Below, piece after piece: positions 27,297 through 37,086 of a stretch of 51,479 bases of DNA; within the stretch, counting starts at the first letter, position 1; each line of letters begins with the position of its first letter. This DNA is from Prosthecobacter debontii (GTDB lineage: Bacteria > Verrucomicrobiota > Verrucomicrobiia > Chthoniobacterales > Chthoniobacteraceae): the NCBI GenBank assembly GCA_945905735.1, contig CAMDQC010000017.1, positions 1 to 51,479 of the forward strand. The letters run 5' to 3'. Below the pieces are notes generated by a model that was not told where the DNA came from, ran no database searches, and worked only from the letters and a program-made list of their open reading frames with translations. A program made the position numbers and the translations under genes.

Positions 27297-27503
27297 GTTT
27301 TTTTGAAACGTGGGCGCGCTTTATACGGACCTCACTCTTGGCGCGCAAGGGTTTCGACAAACAATTTTCAACCCGCTGCGTTTGGAGTGAGCAAACGCTG
27401 GGAAAGCCCGATTTTACAGGGTGCCGAGCGGTTCCCGCTCGCAGATGCAACCCATCCATCGCAAGGGATGGAGAAAAGAAAAACAAAGCCGTTCACGGGC
27501 AAT

Positions 27504-27523
27504 TCGCCCGGAAAGGCGGGCGA
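27504..27523 (-). terminator. Hairpin directly after rpsT stop
   Basis: On the minus strand TCGCCCG (27523-27517) pairs with CGGGCGA (27510-27504) across a 6-base loop, starting right at the stop codon of S20. A T-rich stretch (GTTTTTC) begins about 20 bases later, so it is a probable but imperfect intrinsic terminator or a stabilising 3' hairpin. Confidence 0.4.
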
Positions 27524-27787
27524 CTATTTGAGAGCCGCGATCTTGCTGGCGAGGTCGCTCTTGTGGCGGTTCGCCTTGTTCTTGTGGATGCGGCCACTCT
27601 TCGCGGCTTTATCGAGAACGCTGCTGACCTCTGAGAGGAGCTTGGCGGCGTCTGCTTTCTTGCCGTCAGTGATTGCGGCACGGATGCCTTTGAGTTCGCC
27701 TTTGATGATGCCCTTCGCCTTGCGGTTGCGAACGGTGCGGCGGACGGTTTGGCGTGCGCGTTTTGCGGCTGATGCTGTGTTGGCCAT
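27524..27787 (-). CDS. rpsT: 30S ribosomal protein S20
   Basis: The 87-aa protein is Lys/Arg/Ala-rich with the family opening MANTASAAKRARQTVRRTVRN and the diagnostic C-terminus KSGRIHKNKANRHKSDLASKI. S20 binds 16S rRNA early in small-subunit assembly. Length and composition are normal. It stands upstream of tRNA-Tyr on the same strand, after the CWC protein gene. Confidence 0.96.
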   Translation of the reverse strand: MANTASAAKRARQTVRRTVRNRKAKGIIKGELKGIRAAITDGKKADAAKLLSEVSSVLDKAAKSGRIHKNKANRHKSDLASKIAALK

Positions 27788-27876
27788 ATATCGGTATTTT
27801 TAGAAAAAGGAGCGCGGAAGCTATGAATCGGGGGGGCATTGTCAACAGAACACTTCGTCCAATTACGGTTCAGCCC

Positions 27877-28137
27877 TCAGTCTCGTGCGTGGCGGCGTTT
27901 CAGTTCGCCCCACGAAACGTCGGGGTTAGCAGCGATGGCGGTGAGGCAGTCCGAGCAAAGACAGCGCCCCTCCGGCAGTGTATCCCGCATCCGCCGCGTC
28001 GCCGCCTCCGTGAGCTGCGGCCCCTCACACCAGCAGGGTCCCTTGAACGCCTCACCCGTTTCCATCCGACACGAGTTTGGCCGTGCGCAGATCGGGCAGC
28101 GTGCGTTTTGCAGGCAAAATAGAATATCATCCGACAT
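27877..28137 (-). CDS. Cysteine-rich CWC-type small protein
   Basis: Start ATG 28137 gives 86 aa; the frame is open further upstream but overlaps the SGNH/TPR gene. The Cys pattern is the reason for the call: CPIC (about 14-17), SC near 22, GPCWCEGP (with CWC about 34-36) and RCLCSDCL (about 60-66). This matches small cysteine-rich CWC proteins, thought to bind a metal such as zinc; their role is not established. It lies 59 bp after the SGNH/TPR gene. Confidence 0.75.
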   Translation of the reverse strand: MSDDILFCLQNARCPICARPNSCRMETGEAFKGPCWCEGPQLTEAATRRMRDTLPEGRCLCSDCLTAIAANPDVSWGELKRRHARD

Positions 28138-28196
28138 CGCCGCACCATGCACCGTCGCCACCTCGTCGGCAACCACACGCGACCGGCGCAAGAAAT

Positions 28197-30974
28197 TCAG
28201 AGCTTTGAGCGAAAAGGTTTCCCCGCCCGGTAAAGTGCGATGCGTTCGCGGATTTCCGCGGCGGTTGGGTCGCCCGCTTTTTCCGCGAGTTCCGCAGCAC
28301 GAGTCGCATGGACGACGGCTTCGTCGAAACGACCCGCATTTGCGTAGGCGGCACCTAACGCATCGAGCACGGCTGGAGCATCTGCTGCGGCTTGTCGCAG
28401 ACGCTCGGCGATTGCGATGGCCTCGTCGGCTCGGCGGACAGAATCGTCGGGAGCGGTGGCAAACAGCCATGCAAGTTCGCGGGCTGCGGGGAGAAATCCC
28501 GGTTGGCGCGAAAGAATCGCGCGCCAGCGAAGTTCGGCATCGAGCCAGTCGCCGCGTCGCGCGCTGACTTGCCCGAGGCTGAACTCGCCGCGGACGTTGC
28601 GTACGTCGAGTTCCATCACTTTGCGGAAGGCTGTCTCCGCTTCGGCGAGCTTGCCCACGGTGAGCAATGCGGCACCTAGATTCTGGTTCGCGCCGATATC
28701 GCGCGGCTCAAGTCTGGCCGCGCATTCGAAGTGCGGCAGTGCTTCCTCGGTGCGATGCTGGCGGACGAGCAAGTTTCCGAGATTTGCGTGAGCGGCTGCG
28801 TCGTCCCTTACTGCGAGCGCCGCGAGCCACAGTTTCTCCGCTTCCGCAAAATTCCCTTTTGATTGCGCGATGGCGGCGAGATTGATCTGTGCCGAAGGAT
28901 ACTCGGGCTGGATGGCGAGCGCGGCGCGCAACTGTTTTTCGGCAGCGTCGAGTTGGTTGTTTTCGAGAAAAACGTCCGCGATGGATTTTGTCAGCGCTGC
29001 GTTCCCGGGCATTTGTTTTTCCGCATTCTCCAACATCGTGCGCGACTCCGATTCCCTGCCGGATTTCCAAAGTATCCGAGCCAGTTCCACCTTGGCTGAT
29101 GCTGCCTCGGGGCGCAGTTCCACGACCCGGCGGCGGGCGGTGGCCTCGGCAACGGTATCGCCCGTTTGCGCAAGGAAGCTGGCGAAGTTCGACGCGACCC
29201 AGAAATCGTTCGGTCGCTCGCGCACCGCCTTTTCGTAAGTTGCTCGTGCCGCGCCAACGGCTTCGGGTCGGCGCATTTTTGCCTGCGCTTCGGTGAGCGT
29301 TTCTCTCGCTCTCTGTCTCAGATTTTCGTGCTGAGGGCCAAATGGCGGGCGCGCTAGTAAATCGACCACCACTTTCGCACCGGCAGCGGCGTCCCAAGGG
29401 GTAAAGGCGAGCGCCGCTGCGCAAGTTTCAGCGTCGGGAGCGCGACTCGCTGCGCCCGGCTCGATCGCATCGAGGATAATGAGCGCGGCGGCGTAATTTC
29501 CGGCAAAGTTCAAATGCACGTGTTCGAGGAAAAAGTCGTCTCCTGGCGCTCCGCCGGAGCGCTTCTCCAACCCCGCTGCGAGGTCGGCGAGCGCCAGCCC
29601 TGGACGGGCCTCCGCTTCCGCCACTTCGCGAGCGGCGGATACCAGCGCGGAGTCGGCCCGAAAGCGCACCGAATCCATATCCCGAGCGGCGGCAAAGTTC
29701 TCGCCGGCTTCCGCGACCTTCCCTGCATCCATCAACTCCCGCCCACGCGCATAGCGAGTTGCGGCTTCGGGCGAGCCAAACGGCGCGAGGTCACGGAGGT
29801 TCACCGGCACGGTGCATAGAATGACGCGCGCCCCGGCACTTCCGCCGCTGGCGCAGATACTCGCGAGGTTTGCCCGGTAGTTTTCGACCACACCCGCCAG
29901 CCGCGAATCGCCTGCGGAAATCGCGTTGCTCGCGAACATCTCCATCCCGCCCCAGCGCACCGGCGCGCTCCCGGACGTCAGCCGACTCATCCATTGACCT
30001 ACCCGCAGTGATGACATCGAGATCGCGGCGCGGATGAAAAAGCGGTTGCTCCGCGCGGCGCTCAGGACAGTGCCGGGGCCATACGGACCCACGACTTCGT
30101 TGTTCCCCGTGTACACGATGAACAGGTCTGGTTCGTAGTCTCGGCACTCGCGGGCAATTTCGGCCACGACGTGGGAATTGATCGCCGTCATCGCGGTATT
30201 GATGACCTCGATCCGCACTTCCGGATGCGCAGCCTGGAGCATCACCTCAAGCACTCGCCCCACGCCGAACGCCGGACTTGGGTAGCCCATCGCCGCCGAA
30301 CTCCCGAGCAGAAAGACACGCCGGGTTCCGGGCGGTTTGGGCACTGCGATCCGTTCCGGGGCTGGGGAACGCGCCAAGGCGCGCGGCATAAAGCGCCATG
30401 CAAATCGCTCGTTCGCACTGAGTTCTCCGTCCTTGGCGCGGACAAAAAAATGAGGGTCAAACCCATAGCTGGAAATCCGCAGCGCGGCTTCCGCCCCGAC
30501 GAGCAGTAACAACGGCGGCACCGACGCCAACGCGAAACGCAACACCCACATCCGGGCCGTTCGAGAAGTGCGGCACCGCGCAGCGGTGAGGAATACGACG
30601 GCGAGCAGCGTGCCTTGAAAAGCCCCCGCGACGGACGCTTTCATCGCGAGAGCCAGCGTCCACGGAAAAACGCCATGAGTAACGAGCGAACACGCCTGGC
30701 TCACCAGCCCCGCAGACAGACAAGTAATGGTGGCCCGTTTTACCGAGGTGGGTGAGGCGAAGCGAATGGACCAAATCACCGCAATAATGACCTGTCCGAG
30801 CACCCGCCATCCAAGACTTAGCACTGCCCCATCACCCGGCCCCCAAAGGTCTCCGGACGCAAAAGCCACCGGGGGCCTCCACACGCAGCGAACGAAAAAA
30901 TCGCCGATCCACAATATCGCAAACGCGATCGCGGTGGATGGAAACAGACGTTTCGCGTGGGTCGGAAGATTCAT
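28197..30974 (-). CDS. Membrane SGNH-hydrolase-like protein with C-terminal TPR array
   Basis: The 925-aa product starts with about five hydrophobic helices (12-28, 50-70, 84-100, 106-133, 143-165). An SGNH/GDSL-type domain follows: block I RVFLLGSSAAMGY (Ser225/226), a block III-like VYTGNNE (288-293) and a terminal FFLEHVHLNFAGN with His487. From about 560 to the end are ten or so TPR units (ANLGNLLVRQHRTEEALPHFE, NLGAALLTVGKLAEAETAF). SGNH enzymes cleave or transfer esters, often acetyl groups on surface polysaccharides; the substrate here is unknown. It is the first gene of the run to the CWC protein and S20. Confidence 0.82.
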   Translation of the reverse strand: MNLPTHAKRLFPSTAIAFAILWIGDFFVRCVWRPPVAFASGDLWGPGDGAVLSLGWRVLGQVIIAVIWSIRFASPTSVKRATITCLSAGLVSQACSLVTHGVFPWTLALAMKASVAGAFQGTLLAVVFLTAARCRTSRTARMWVLRFALASVPPLLLLVGAEAALRISSYGFDPHFFVRAKDGELSANERFAWRFMPRALARSPAPERIAVPKPPGTRRVFLLGSSAAMGYPSPAFGVGRVLEVMLQAAHPEVRIEVINTAMTAINSHVVAEIARECRDYEPDLFIVYTGNNEVVGPYGPGTVLSAARSNRFFIRAAISMSSLRVGQWMSRLTSGSAPVRWGGMEMFASNAISAGDSRLAGVVENYRANLASICASGGSAGARVILCTVPVNLRDLAPFGSPEAATRYARGRELMDAGKVAEAGENFAAARDMDSVRFRADSALVSAAREVAEAEARPGLALADLAAGLEKRSGGAPGDDFFLEHVHLNFAGNYAAALIILDAIEPGAASRAPDAETCAAALAFTPWDAAAGAKVVVDLLARPPFGPQHENLRQRARETLTEAQAKMRRPEAVGAARATYEKAVRERPNDFWVASNFASFLAQTGDTVAEATARRRVVELRPEAASAKVELARILWKSGRESESRTMLENAEKQMPGNAALTKSIADVFLENNQLDAAEKQLRAALAIQPEYPSAQINLAAIAQSKGNFAEAEKLWLAALAVRDDAAAHANLGNLLVRQHRTEEALPHFECAARLEPRDIGANQNLGAALLTVGKLAEAETAFRKVMELDVRNVRGEFSLGQVSARRGDWLDAELRWRAILSRQPGFLPAARELAWLFATAPDDSVRRADEAIAIAERLRQAAADAPAVLDALGAAYANAGRFDEAVVHATRAAELAEKAGDPTAAEIRERIALYRAGKPFRSKL

Positions 30975-31003
30975 GGAGCGAGTGCTGGGCTCTTAGTTGG
31001 ATT

Positions 31004-31019
31004 CACTCGCGAGTGTCAA
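31004..31019 (-). promoter_or_regulatory. Possible -35 box overlapping a perfect palindrome
   Basis: The palindrome CACTCGCGAGTG (31004-31015) overlaps a consensus TTGACA read on the minus strand (31019-31014), 30-45 bp upstream of the SGNH/TPR gene start. The hexamer 17 bp further on (CTAAGA) is a weak -10. A repressor binding the palindrome would block this promoter; that is inference. Confidence 0.35.
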
Positions 31020-31205
31020 CTTCTTGCCTCGGTCCACGGCGCTCCACGCGGAGGGACCCGTGACCTTCGGCGACGGCGTTCGTGTTTACGAATCCCTAAG
31101 TCTGCGATGCAAAAGTCTTGCCACGGAAATATGGTAATTATAGTTGTTGCTCCCTGTTGCGTCCCGGGAGTGCTTCGGTGACGCGCTAAATACCCATCTG
31201 CGATT

Positions 31206-34200
31206 ATGAAAAAACTCTTCAGTTCGTCTGTATTCGTTGCGCTTTTTGCGCTCCATGTGATGTCGGCTTTTGCCGTGATTTCGCTCCCTGCGGGGTTTAT
31301 CGAGCAGCCCATCGGGAGCGGCTGGGTCAATCCGGTGGGCGTTACTTTTGATACGAGTGGGCCGAATAACAGGCACTATGTCTGGGAGCGGGGAGGGAAG
31401 GTGTGGATCGTGGAGAATGGCGTGAAGCTGGCGACGCCGATGGTGGATATTAGTGAGGAGGTGATGGCGTGGCGGGATTTCGGGATGCTGGGCGTGGCGC
31501 TCGATCCGATGTTTCAGCAAAACGGCTACATTTACCTGCTGTATGTGGTGGACCGGCATCATCTGCTGCACTTCGGCACGCCGAGCTATAGCGCGACTGC
31601 GAATATCAATTCTGCGCCGTCCATCGGGCGCATCACGCGCTATACGGCGCGGGCGAGCGATGGCCTGCGCACGGTGGACCCTGCGAGCCGCCGGGTGCTG
31701 GTGGGCGAGGCGGTAAATACGGGGTTCCCGATCCTCCATGAGTCGCACGGCACGGGGGCGCTGGTGTTTGGAACGGATGGCACGCTACTCGCCGCATGTG
31801 GCGATGGGGCGAGCTATAGTACGACGGATAGTGGCGGTGCCGTGGGGGGGAGTTTCGCGGTGCAGGCTCGTGCGGAGGGTGTCATCACGGTGGCAGAAGA
31901 TGTGGGCGCTTTTCGCTCGCAGCTTTTGAGTTCGCTGAACGGAAAAATCATTCGCATCGACCCTGCGACGGGAGACGCGATCTCGAGCAATCCGTATTTC
32001 AATTCTTCCAACCCGCGCTCGGCCGCGTCGCGCGTCTGGGCGCTCGGGCTGCGCAATCCGTACCGAATGTCGCTCCGCCCCGACACGGGCTCGCACAATC
32101 GAAACGCGGCAAACCCCGGCACGATATACCTCGGCGATGTGGGGTATGGGACGCGCGAGGATGTGCATGTGGTGGATGGGCCAGGGCTGAACTGCGGGTG
32201 GCCGCTGTACGAAGGGCTGGATGGGAACGTCAACTATCAGGCGTCGTCCGCAGTGAATCTCGATGCGCCGAATCCGCTCGGTGGGTTCTTCAAGTTCCGA
32301 GACTTGCTCATCCAAGACACGCTCGGCACCCCGTCGTGGCCGAATCCCGCAAACCCCGCCCAGCAAGTCCCCGGCAACATCGCGAAGTGGGTCCACAGCC
32401 GCCCGATCCTCGATTACAGCCGTGCGGCGGGCGTGGCACCTCGGACTGGCATCTTCGTGGGGAACGCCGCTGCGACGAGTGCGATGGGCACGGCTGGGAG
32501 CCCGGTCGCTGGCCCGGTCTTTAATGGCAACACGTCCACCGGTGGCGTCTTCTTTCACTCCGAGGATTTCCCGGAGCAGTACCACGGCACGTATTTCCAT
32601 GCCGATGTCGGCGGGCAGTGGATCAAAAACATCGTCATCGGCGCGAATGATCGTCCCACCGAAGTGCGCCCGTTTGCATCGGGCGTGACATCGGTGGTCT
32701 TCGTCACGACGCACCCGACGACGGGCGGACTTTACTACGTGAACTTCGGCGGCGCGGTGCAGCGGATCGTTTATGCGCCGGGGGGGAATCAGCCGCCGGT
32801 CGTCGTGGGGACTTCCTCGCCGAACTATGGGCCGTCGCCGCTCACCGTGCAGTTTACCGGCACGGGTTCGTATGATGCCGACGGCGCGACGCTCGGCTAC
32901 TTGTGGACGTTCGACGACGGTACGACGAGTACCGCGGCGAACCCGATGAAGACCTTCACGGCGACGGGAACGCGGAAATTTAATGTGACCCTCCGCGTGA
33001 CCGATAGCGGAGGCGCGACGGCGACGGACAACATCCCGGTCTTTGTAAATCACGCGCCGCCCGTGGTGAATATCACGAGCCCCGTGGATGGCGCGAAGTA
33101 TCCCGTGGGAGTGACGACCACTTATCCTCTCAGCGCCACGATCACCCCGCAGCCGGGGCATCCCGCCAGCAGCACTTGGCAGACGATCCTCCACCACGAG
33201 CACCACACCCACGAAGACCCGCCGATTGCCGGGCCCAATGGCAGCGTTCGCGTCGGCGGCGATGGGGAGGGCTTCTATTACGCGAACATTCTCAGCGTCA
33301 CCGACGACCTCGGGCTCACCGTGAACTATACGGTGAACCTCTTCCCCAATCTCGGGAACATAGCGCCCGCCGTCGCTTGGACTATCGCCAGCAAGCAAGT
33401 AGCCACCGGCACCGCGACCGTGCTCTCGCCCAACGCGACGGCCAGTGATAGCGACAGCCCCGACTTCGGAAATGGTGAACTGCGTGTGGAAGTGATCGGC
33501 GGTGGGACGAATGAGTCCCTCTCGATTCGCAACGAAGGGAATGGAGCCGGACAAATCGGCCTCAGCGGGGCAAACGTAACGTTTGGCGGCGTCGTGATTG
33601 GCACTCTCTCCATCGCCAACAACCGCACGCCGCTCGTCATCAGCTTCAATACCAGCGCCACTCCCGCCGCCGCACAGGCGGCTCTGCGCAACGTGGCGTA
33701 TCTCTCGACGGCTTCGCAATCCACCGCGCGCACCATCCGCGCCACGCTCAAGGATGGCGACGGTGGGACGAGCACTGCGGCGAATCTCGCCGTCACCTCC
33801 ACGGGCGGCAATCTCGCGCCGACGGTAAGTATTACGAGCCCCTCGGTGGGCGCGCTTTTCACCGCCCCAGCGAATGTCGTGATCACTGCCGACGCTGCGG
33901 ATGCGGACGGGACTGTGACGAAGGTGGAGTTCTATCGTGGAAGCACGAAGATCGGCGAAGACACCACCGCGCCTTACGCGATCACTTGGGCCAATGCGCC
34001 CGCTGGGACGTTCAATTTGCGCGCCCGCGCGACGGACAATCGGGGGACGAAGGTCTGGTCCACCTATTTGCAAATCCGCGTCACCTCTACATCCACTTCG
34101 CTGCTGGTGGACGACTTCAACGACAACGCTCGGGATACTGTAAAATGGACGCTCGGGACGATCGCCGGGACCATTTACTCGGGAGCCTCAGCCATTGATC

Positions 34201-36131
34201 TCGCGGTCGGAATCGTGGAGCGCAACCAGCGTTTGGAAATCCCGTTGAGGGCTGGGCAAAGTGGAGATCGCTTCAACGGCTACGTCGCCGCCACAGCTCG
34301 CGACTTCACCGATGCCAGCGCCAGCGTGGAGGTCGTGCAAGTCGGCGCGGGCTTCTCGAATACGATGCTCGGCGTGAGCCTCGACAGGAACAACTTCCTC
34401 CTCATGGTCGTGGAAGCGGGCGAGCTGTATCTCGATCACACCGTCTTTGGCGGGCGCAATGCGACGGGCCTCGTGTTCAACCCCGTGGCGCATCGTTTCT
34501 GGCGCATCCGCCACGTCGCCGCCACGCGGATGTTCGTCTTTGAGGCCAGCCCGGACGGCGTAAATTGGCAGACGTTGCGCAGGGACAACGTGCAGTTTGC
34601 TGTCACCGCCCTCCGCCCGGAAATCAGCGCGGGCACATGGCTCAACGAAGCCGCGCCGGGGATGGCGGTATTCGACAATTTCAAAATGGAACGCGGCGGA
34701 GCCGAGCCACCCGCACCTGCGAATGAGGCGCCCATCGCCGATCCCGGCGGGCCTTACGCAGGCATCGTCGGCCAACCAGTGACGCTCGACGGCGGAGAGT
34801 CGCTCGATTTCGACGGCACCGTAGCGGGCTACTCGTGGACCTTTGGCGACGGCACGACCGGCTCTGGCGTGAGTGTGGCAAAAACATACGCCACAGCCGG
34901 AAATTACACCGTGCTCCTGCGAGCGACGGATGACCTTGGCGCGTTCAGCGAAGAGACGACGACGGTGGCGATCACGACTGGCACCGTGCCAAACCAGCCG
35001 CCTGTCGCGCGCCCCGGCGGGCCTTACAGCGGCATCGCAGGAACGACGGTCGCAATGAACGGCAACGCGTCCACGGATGCCGACGGGACCATCGCAACAT
35101 ACGCATGGACCTTCGGCGATGGCACTACCGGCACAGGCGCGACGGTTTCCAAAACGTATGCCGCCGCTGGCTCCTACACCGTCACGCTCACCGTGACGGA
35201 CAACCTCGGCGCGACGCACAGCGCCACGGCAACCGCGACGATCACCGCCCCCGTAAACCAACCGCCCGTCGCGCGCCCCGGCGGGCCTTACTCCGGCGTC
35301 GCAGGAACGGCAGTCGCCATAAACGGCAGCGCGTCCACGGATGCCGACGGGACCATCGCGACTTACGCATGGACCTGCGGCGACGGCACTACCGGCACTG
35401 GCGCGACGGTTTCCAAAACGTACGCCGCCGCTGGCTCCTACACCGTCACGCTCACCGTGACGGACAATCTCGGCGCGACCCACAGTGCGACGGCGACGGC
35501 GACGATCACCATCGCAGGCGGAGGCCCCACGACGCTGATTGCCGATGACTTCAACGACAACACTCGCGACGCCCTCAAATGGCGGCTCGGCGCAATCATG
35601 GGCACGATCTACGAGGGCGCAGGCGCGGCGGACCCACTCATCGGAGTCTTCGAGCGCAACGGACGGCTCGAAATCGTCCCACGCGTCAACACGCCCGGCG
35701 ACCGCTACTACGGCTACATGACAAACGCGCTCGACCTCACAGCCGCGAGCGCCCGCGTGCAATGCGTCCAAGTCCCCGGCGGCAGCGCCAATGCACTCCT
35801 CTCGCTCACCAAGGATAGCCAAAACTTCCTACTGATGGGCTACGAAAGCGGCTTCATGTTCTTCGACCAAACAATCGCCGGGCACCGCGACTACGCGCTC
35901 ATCAACTACAACGCCGCGCAGCATCGCCACTGGCGCATCCGTCACAACGCCGTGAACGACACCATCGTCTTTGAGACGAGCCCCGACGGCGCGACGTGGA
36001 CCGCGCAGCGCACCACTCCGCGCCGCCTGCCGATGAGCAGCATCACCGTCGAACTTAGCGGCGGCTCCTACCAGCCGGAATCGAACGTCGGCACCGTGGT
36101 GTTCGACAACTTCGCCGCCGAGCGCCCCTAG
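31206..36131 (+). CDS. Secreted PQQ-type sugar dehydrogenase with PKD and repeated lectin-like modules
   Basis: A signal peptide (residues 1-23) leads a glucose/sorbosone-dehydrogenase-type propeller (about 27-525): VNPVGVTFD, DFGMLGVALDPMFQQNGYIY, HGTGALVFGTDGTLLAACGDG, NGKIIRIDPATG, VWALGLRNPYRM. A PKD domain (528-617), an HHEHHTHEDPP segment, a cadherin-like and an Ig-like unit follow. Next come a beta-sandwich module (965-1164, DDFNDNARD), three PKD domains (about 1172-1440) and a second copy of the module (1443-1641, DDFNDNTRD). Two of the PKD units are near-identical. The protein is probably extracellular and carbohydrate-oxidising or -binding; cofactor use is inferred from the family. 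A candidate promoter (TTGCCA 31118, TATAGT 31139, 15-bp spacing) lies upstream. Confidence 0.85.
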   Translation: MKKLFSSSVFVALFALHVMSAFAVISLPAGFIEQPIGSGWVNPVGVTFDTSGPNNRHYVWERGGKVWIVENGVKLATPMVDISEEVMAWRDFGMLGVALDPMFQQNGYIYLLYVVDRHHLLHFGTPSYSATANINSAPSIGRITRYTARASDGLRTVDPASRRVLVGEAVNTGFPILHESHGTGALVFGTDGTLLAACGDGASYSTTDSGGAVGGSFAVQARAEGVITVAEDVGAFRSQLLSSLNGKIIRIDPATGDAISSNPYFNSSNPRSAASRVWALGLRNPYRMSLRPDTGSHNRNAANPGTIYLGDVGYGTREDVHVVDGPGLNCGWPLYEGLDGNVNYQASSAVNLDAPNPLGGFFKFRDLLIQDTLGTPSWPNPANPAQQVPGNIAKWVHSRPILDYSRAAGVAPRTGIFVGNAAATSAMGTAGSPVAGPVFNGNTSTGGVFFHSEDFPEQYHGTYFHADVGGQWIKNIVIGANDRPTEVRPFASGVTSVVFVTTHPTTGGLYYVNFGGAVQRIVYAPGGNQPPVVVGTSSPNYGPSPLTVQFTGTGSYDADGATLGYLWTFDDGTTSTAANPMKTFTATGTRKFNVTLRVTDSGGATATDNIPVFVNHAPPVVNITSPVDGAKYPVGVTTTYPLSATITPQPGHPASSTWQTILHHEHHTHEDPPIAGPNGSVRVGGDGEGFYYANILSVTDDLGLTVNYTVNLFPNLGNIAPAVAWTIASKQVATGTATVLSPNATASDSDSPDFGNGELRVEVIGGGTNESLSIRNEGNGAGQIGLSGANVTFGGVVIGTLSIANNRTPLVISFNTSATPAAAQAALRNVAYLSTASQSTARTIRATLKDGDGGTSTAANLAVTSTGGNLAPTVSITSPSVGALFTAPANVVITADAADADGTVTKVEFYRGSTKIGEDTTAPYAITWANAPAGTFNLRARATDNRGTKVWSTYLQIRVTSTSTSLLVDDFNDNARDTVKWTLGTIAGTIYSGASAIDLAVGIVERNQRLEIPLRAGQSGDRFNGYVAATARDFTDASASVEVVQVGAGFSNTMLGVSLDRNNFLLMVVEAGELYLDHTVFGGRNATGLVFNPVAHRFWRIRHVAATRMFVFEASPDGVNWQTLRRDNVQFAVTALRPEISAGTWLNEAAPGMAVFDNFKMERGGAEPPAPANEAPIADPGGPYAGIVGQPVTLDGGESLDFDGTVAGYSWTFGDGTTGSGVSVAKTYATAGNYTVLLRATDDLGAFSEETTTVAITTGTVPNQPPVARPGGPYSGIAGTTVAMNGNASTDADGTIATYAWTFGDGTTGTGATVSKTYAAAGSYTVTLTVTDNLGATHSATATATITAPVNQPPVARPGGPYSGVAGTAVAINGSASTDADGTIATYAWTCGDGTTGTGATVSKTYAAAGSYTVTLTVTDNLGATHSATATATITIAGGGPTTLIADDFNDNTRDALKWRLGAIMGTIYEGAGAADPLIGVFERNGRLEIVPRVNTPGDRYYGYMTNALDLTAASARVQCVQVPGGSANALLSLTKDSQNFLLMGYESGFMFFDQTIAGHRDYALINYNAAQHRHWRIRHNAVNDTIVFETSPDGATWTAQRTTPRRLPMSSITVELSGGSYQPESNVGTVVFDNFAAERP
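34992..35514 (+). repeat. 264-bp tandem repeat encoding PKD domains
   Basis: Two adjacent units of 264 bp (88 codons; 34992-35255 and 35256-35514) are nearly identical, both encoding VARPGGPYSG, STDADGTIATYAWT and GATVSKTYAAAGSYTVTLTV. A more diverged third unit precedes them (from about 34722). The second unit has Cys where the first has Phe in AWTFGDG. The high identity suggests recent duplication. Confidence 0.9.
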
Positions 36132-36240
36132 TTCCTCCGCAAGTCTTCCTTAAATCGAACCGGCTTGCCGTCCGTGATGGTGCCGCGTGTGAGGCTCGGG
36201 CAGTGGCCGAACGGCATACATATTGCGAGGGGCGGGAGGG

Positions 36241-37083
36241 ATGAAGACCACTCTTGCATTCCTGTTTGCCACATCCGCACTCGTCGGATCGGCTTCGGCG
36301 GACCTCGTCGTGACTCTCCGTGGGACGGAACCCGACGGCGCTGCGGTGAAACTCGCGCAGCCTGCAAAAGAGCCGCTCTCGGCGACGAGTGCGCGCTTCA
36401 AGGCCAGTAAAACCGTGCGCGACCGAGCGGGGGAAAGTGACCGCGACCTCGGGCAGACTTTCCTCACGGGCGACGAAGGGTTTTTCCTCGACCGCATCAC
36501 CTTCCTCCTCGGCGCGCAGCCCATCGCACCCAGCGTCTTCGGGGCGAAGGTTTCCGTGCAGCTCTTCGAGATTTCCGGCACCGCGACCGTGAACGATAAC
36601 GGCACGAAAACCGGCAATCTCGCGAGCTGGAGCGATGATCCGCGCGTCGATGACTTCATCGTGGGTGAGCGTTACACGACGCTCGCCACGGCGACGAAAG
36701 CACGGATGCCCGCCTTCCTGATGCCGGGGCAATTCGTGGTCCTCAACTTCCGCGAGGGCGACCGCATCTCGCTCAAGCCCAATACTCGCTACGGCTTCCT
36801 CTTCATGTTCGACGAAGCCGCGCCGGATCGCTCGCTGGCCTTCGCCACGAGCTACTGGGGCGAGCACGCCGACGGCCACGCCATCCGGCGCGAAGGCGCA
36901 GTGCTCGCCGATGTAAAGAAGCGCACCGCCACCCAGCCCACCACCAAGGCCGGCACAAAGTCAGACGTATTCTCCGACCTCGTCTTCTGGGTCGAAGGCT
37001 CCGACACAGCACCCGCTGACCAAGCCATCGCCACGGCGAATACCGCAGCGGACGAAGGCCCGCTCCCACTCCCCAAACGCTAG
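36241..37083 (+). CDS. Secreted hypothetical protein
   Basis: ATG 36241 follows a purine-rich ribosome site (GCGAGGGGCGGGAGGG) and begins a signal peptide (MKTTLAFLFATSALVGSASA); a start at 36223 would add six residues. The 280-aa product is predicted to be beta-rich, with DLGQTFLTGDEGFFLDRITFLL, FGAKVSVQLFEISG and LKPNTRYGFLFMFDEA. It looks like a jelly-roll/choice-of-anchor type domain without a known catalytic motif. It follows the sugar-dehydrogenase gene by about 110 bp and ends 3 bp from the convergent PIG-L gene. Confidence 0.8.
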   Translation: MKTTLAFLFATSALVGSASADLVVTLRGTEPDGAAVKLAQPAKEPLSATSARFKASKTVRDRAGESDRDLGQTFLTGDEGFFLDRITFLLGAQPIAPSVFGAKVSVQLFEISGTATVNDNGTKTGNLASWSDDPRVDDFIVGERYTTLATATKARMPAFLMPGQFVVLNFREGDRISLKPNTRYGFLFMFDEAAPDRSLAFATSYWGEHADGHAIRREGAVLADVKKRTATQPTTKAGTKSDVFSDLVFWVEGSDTAPADQAIATANTAADEGPLPLPKR

Positions 37084-37086
37084 TCC

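Noticed and set aside
27214-27503. Protein frame across tRNA-Tyr (75 codons, minus strand)
   Set aside because: It runs through the tRNA and has no ribosome site or protein-like pattern.
31785-34073. 762-codon minus-strand open frame
   Set aside because: It lies opposite the sugar-dehydrogenase gene, which has a signal peptide and clear domains; the antisense product is Arg/His-rich without motifs.
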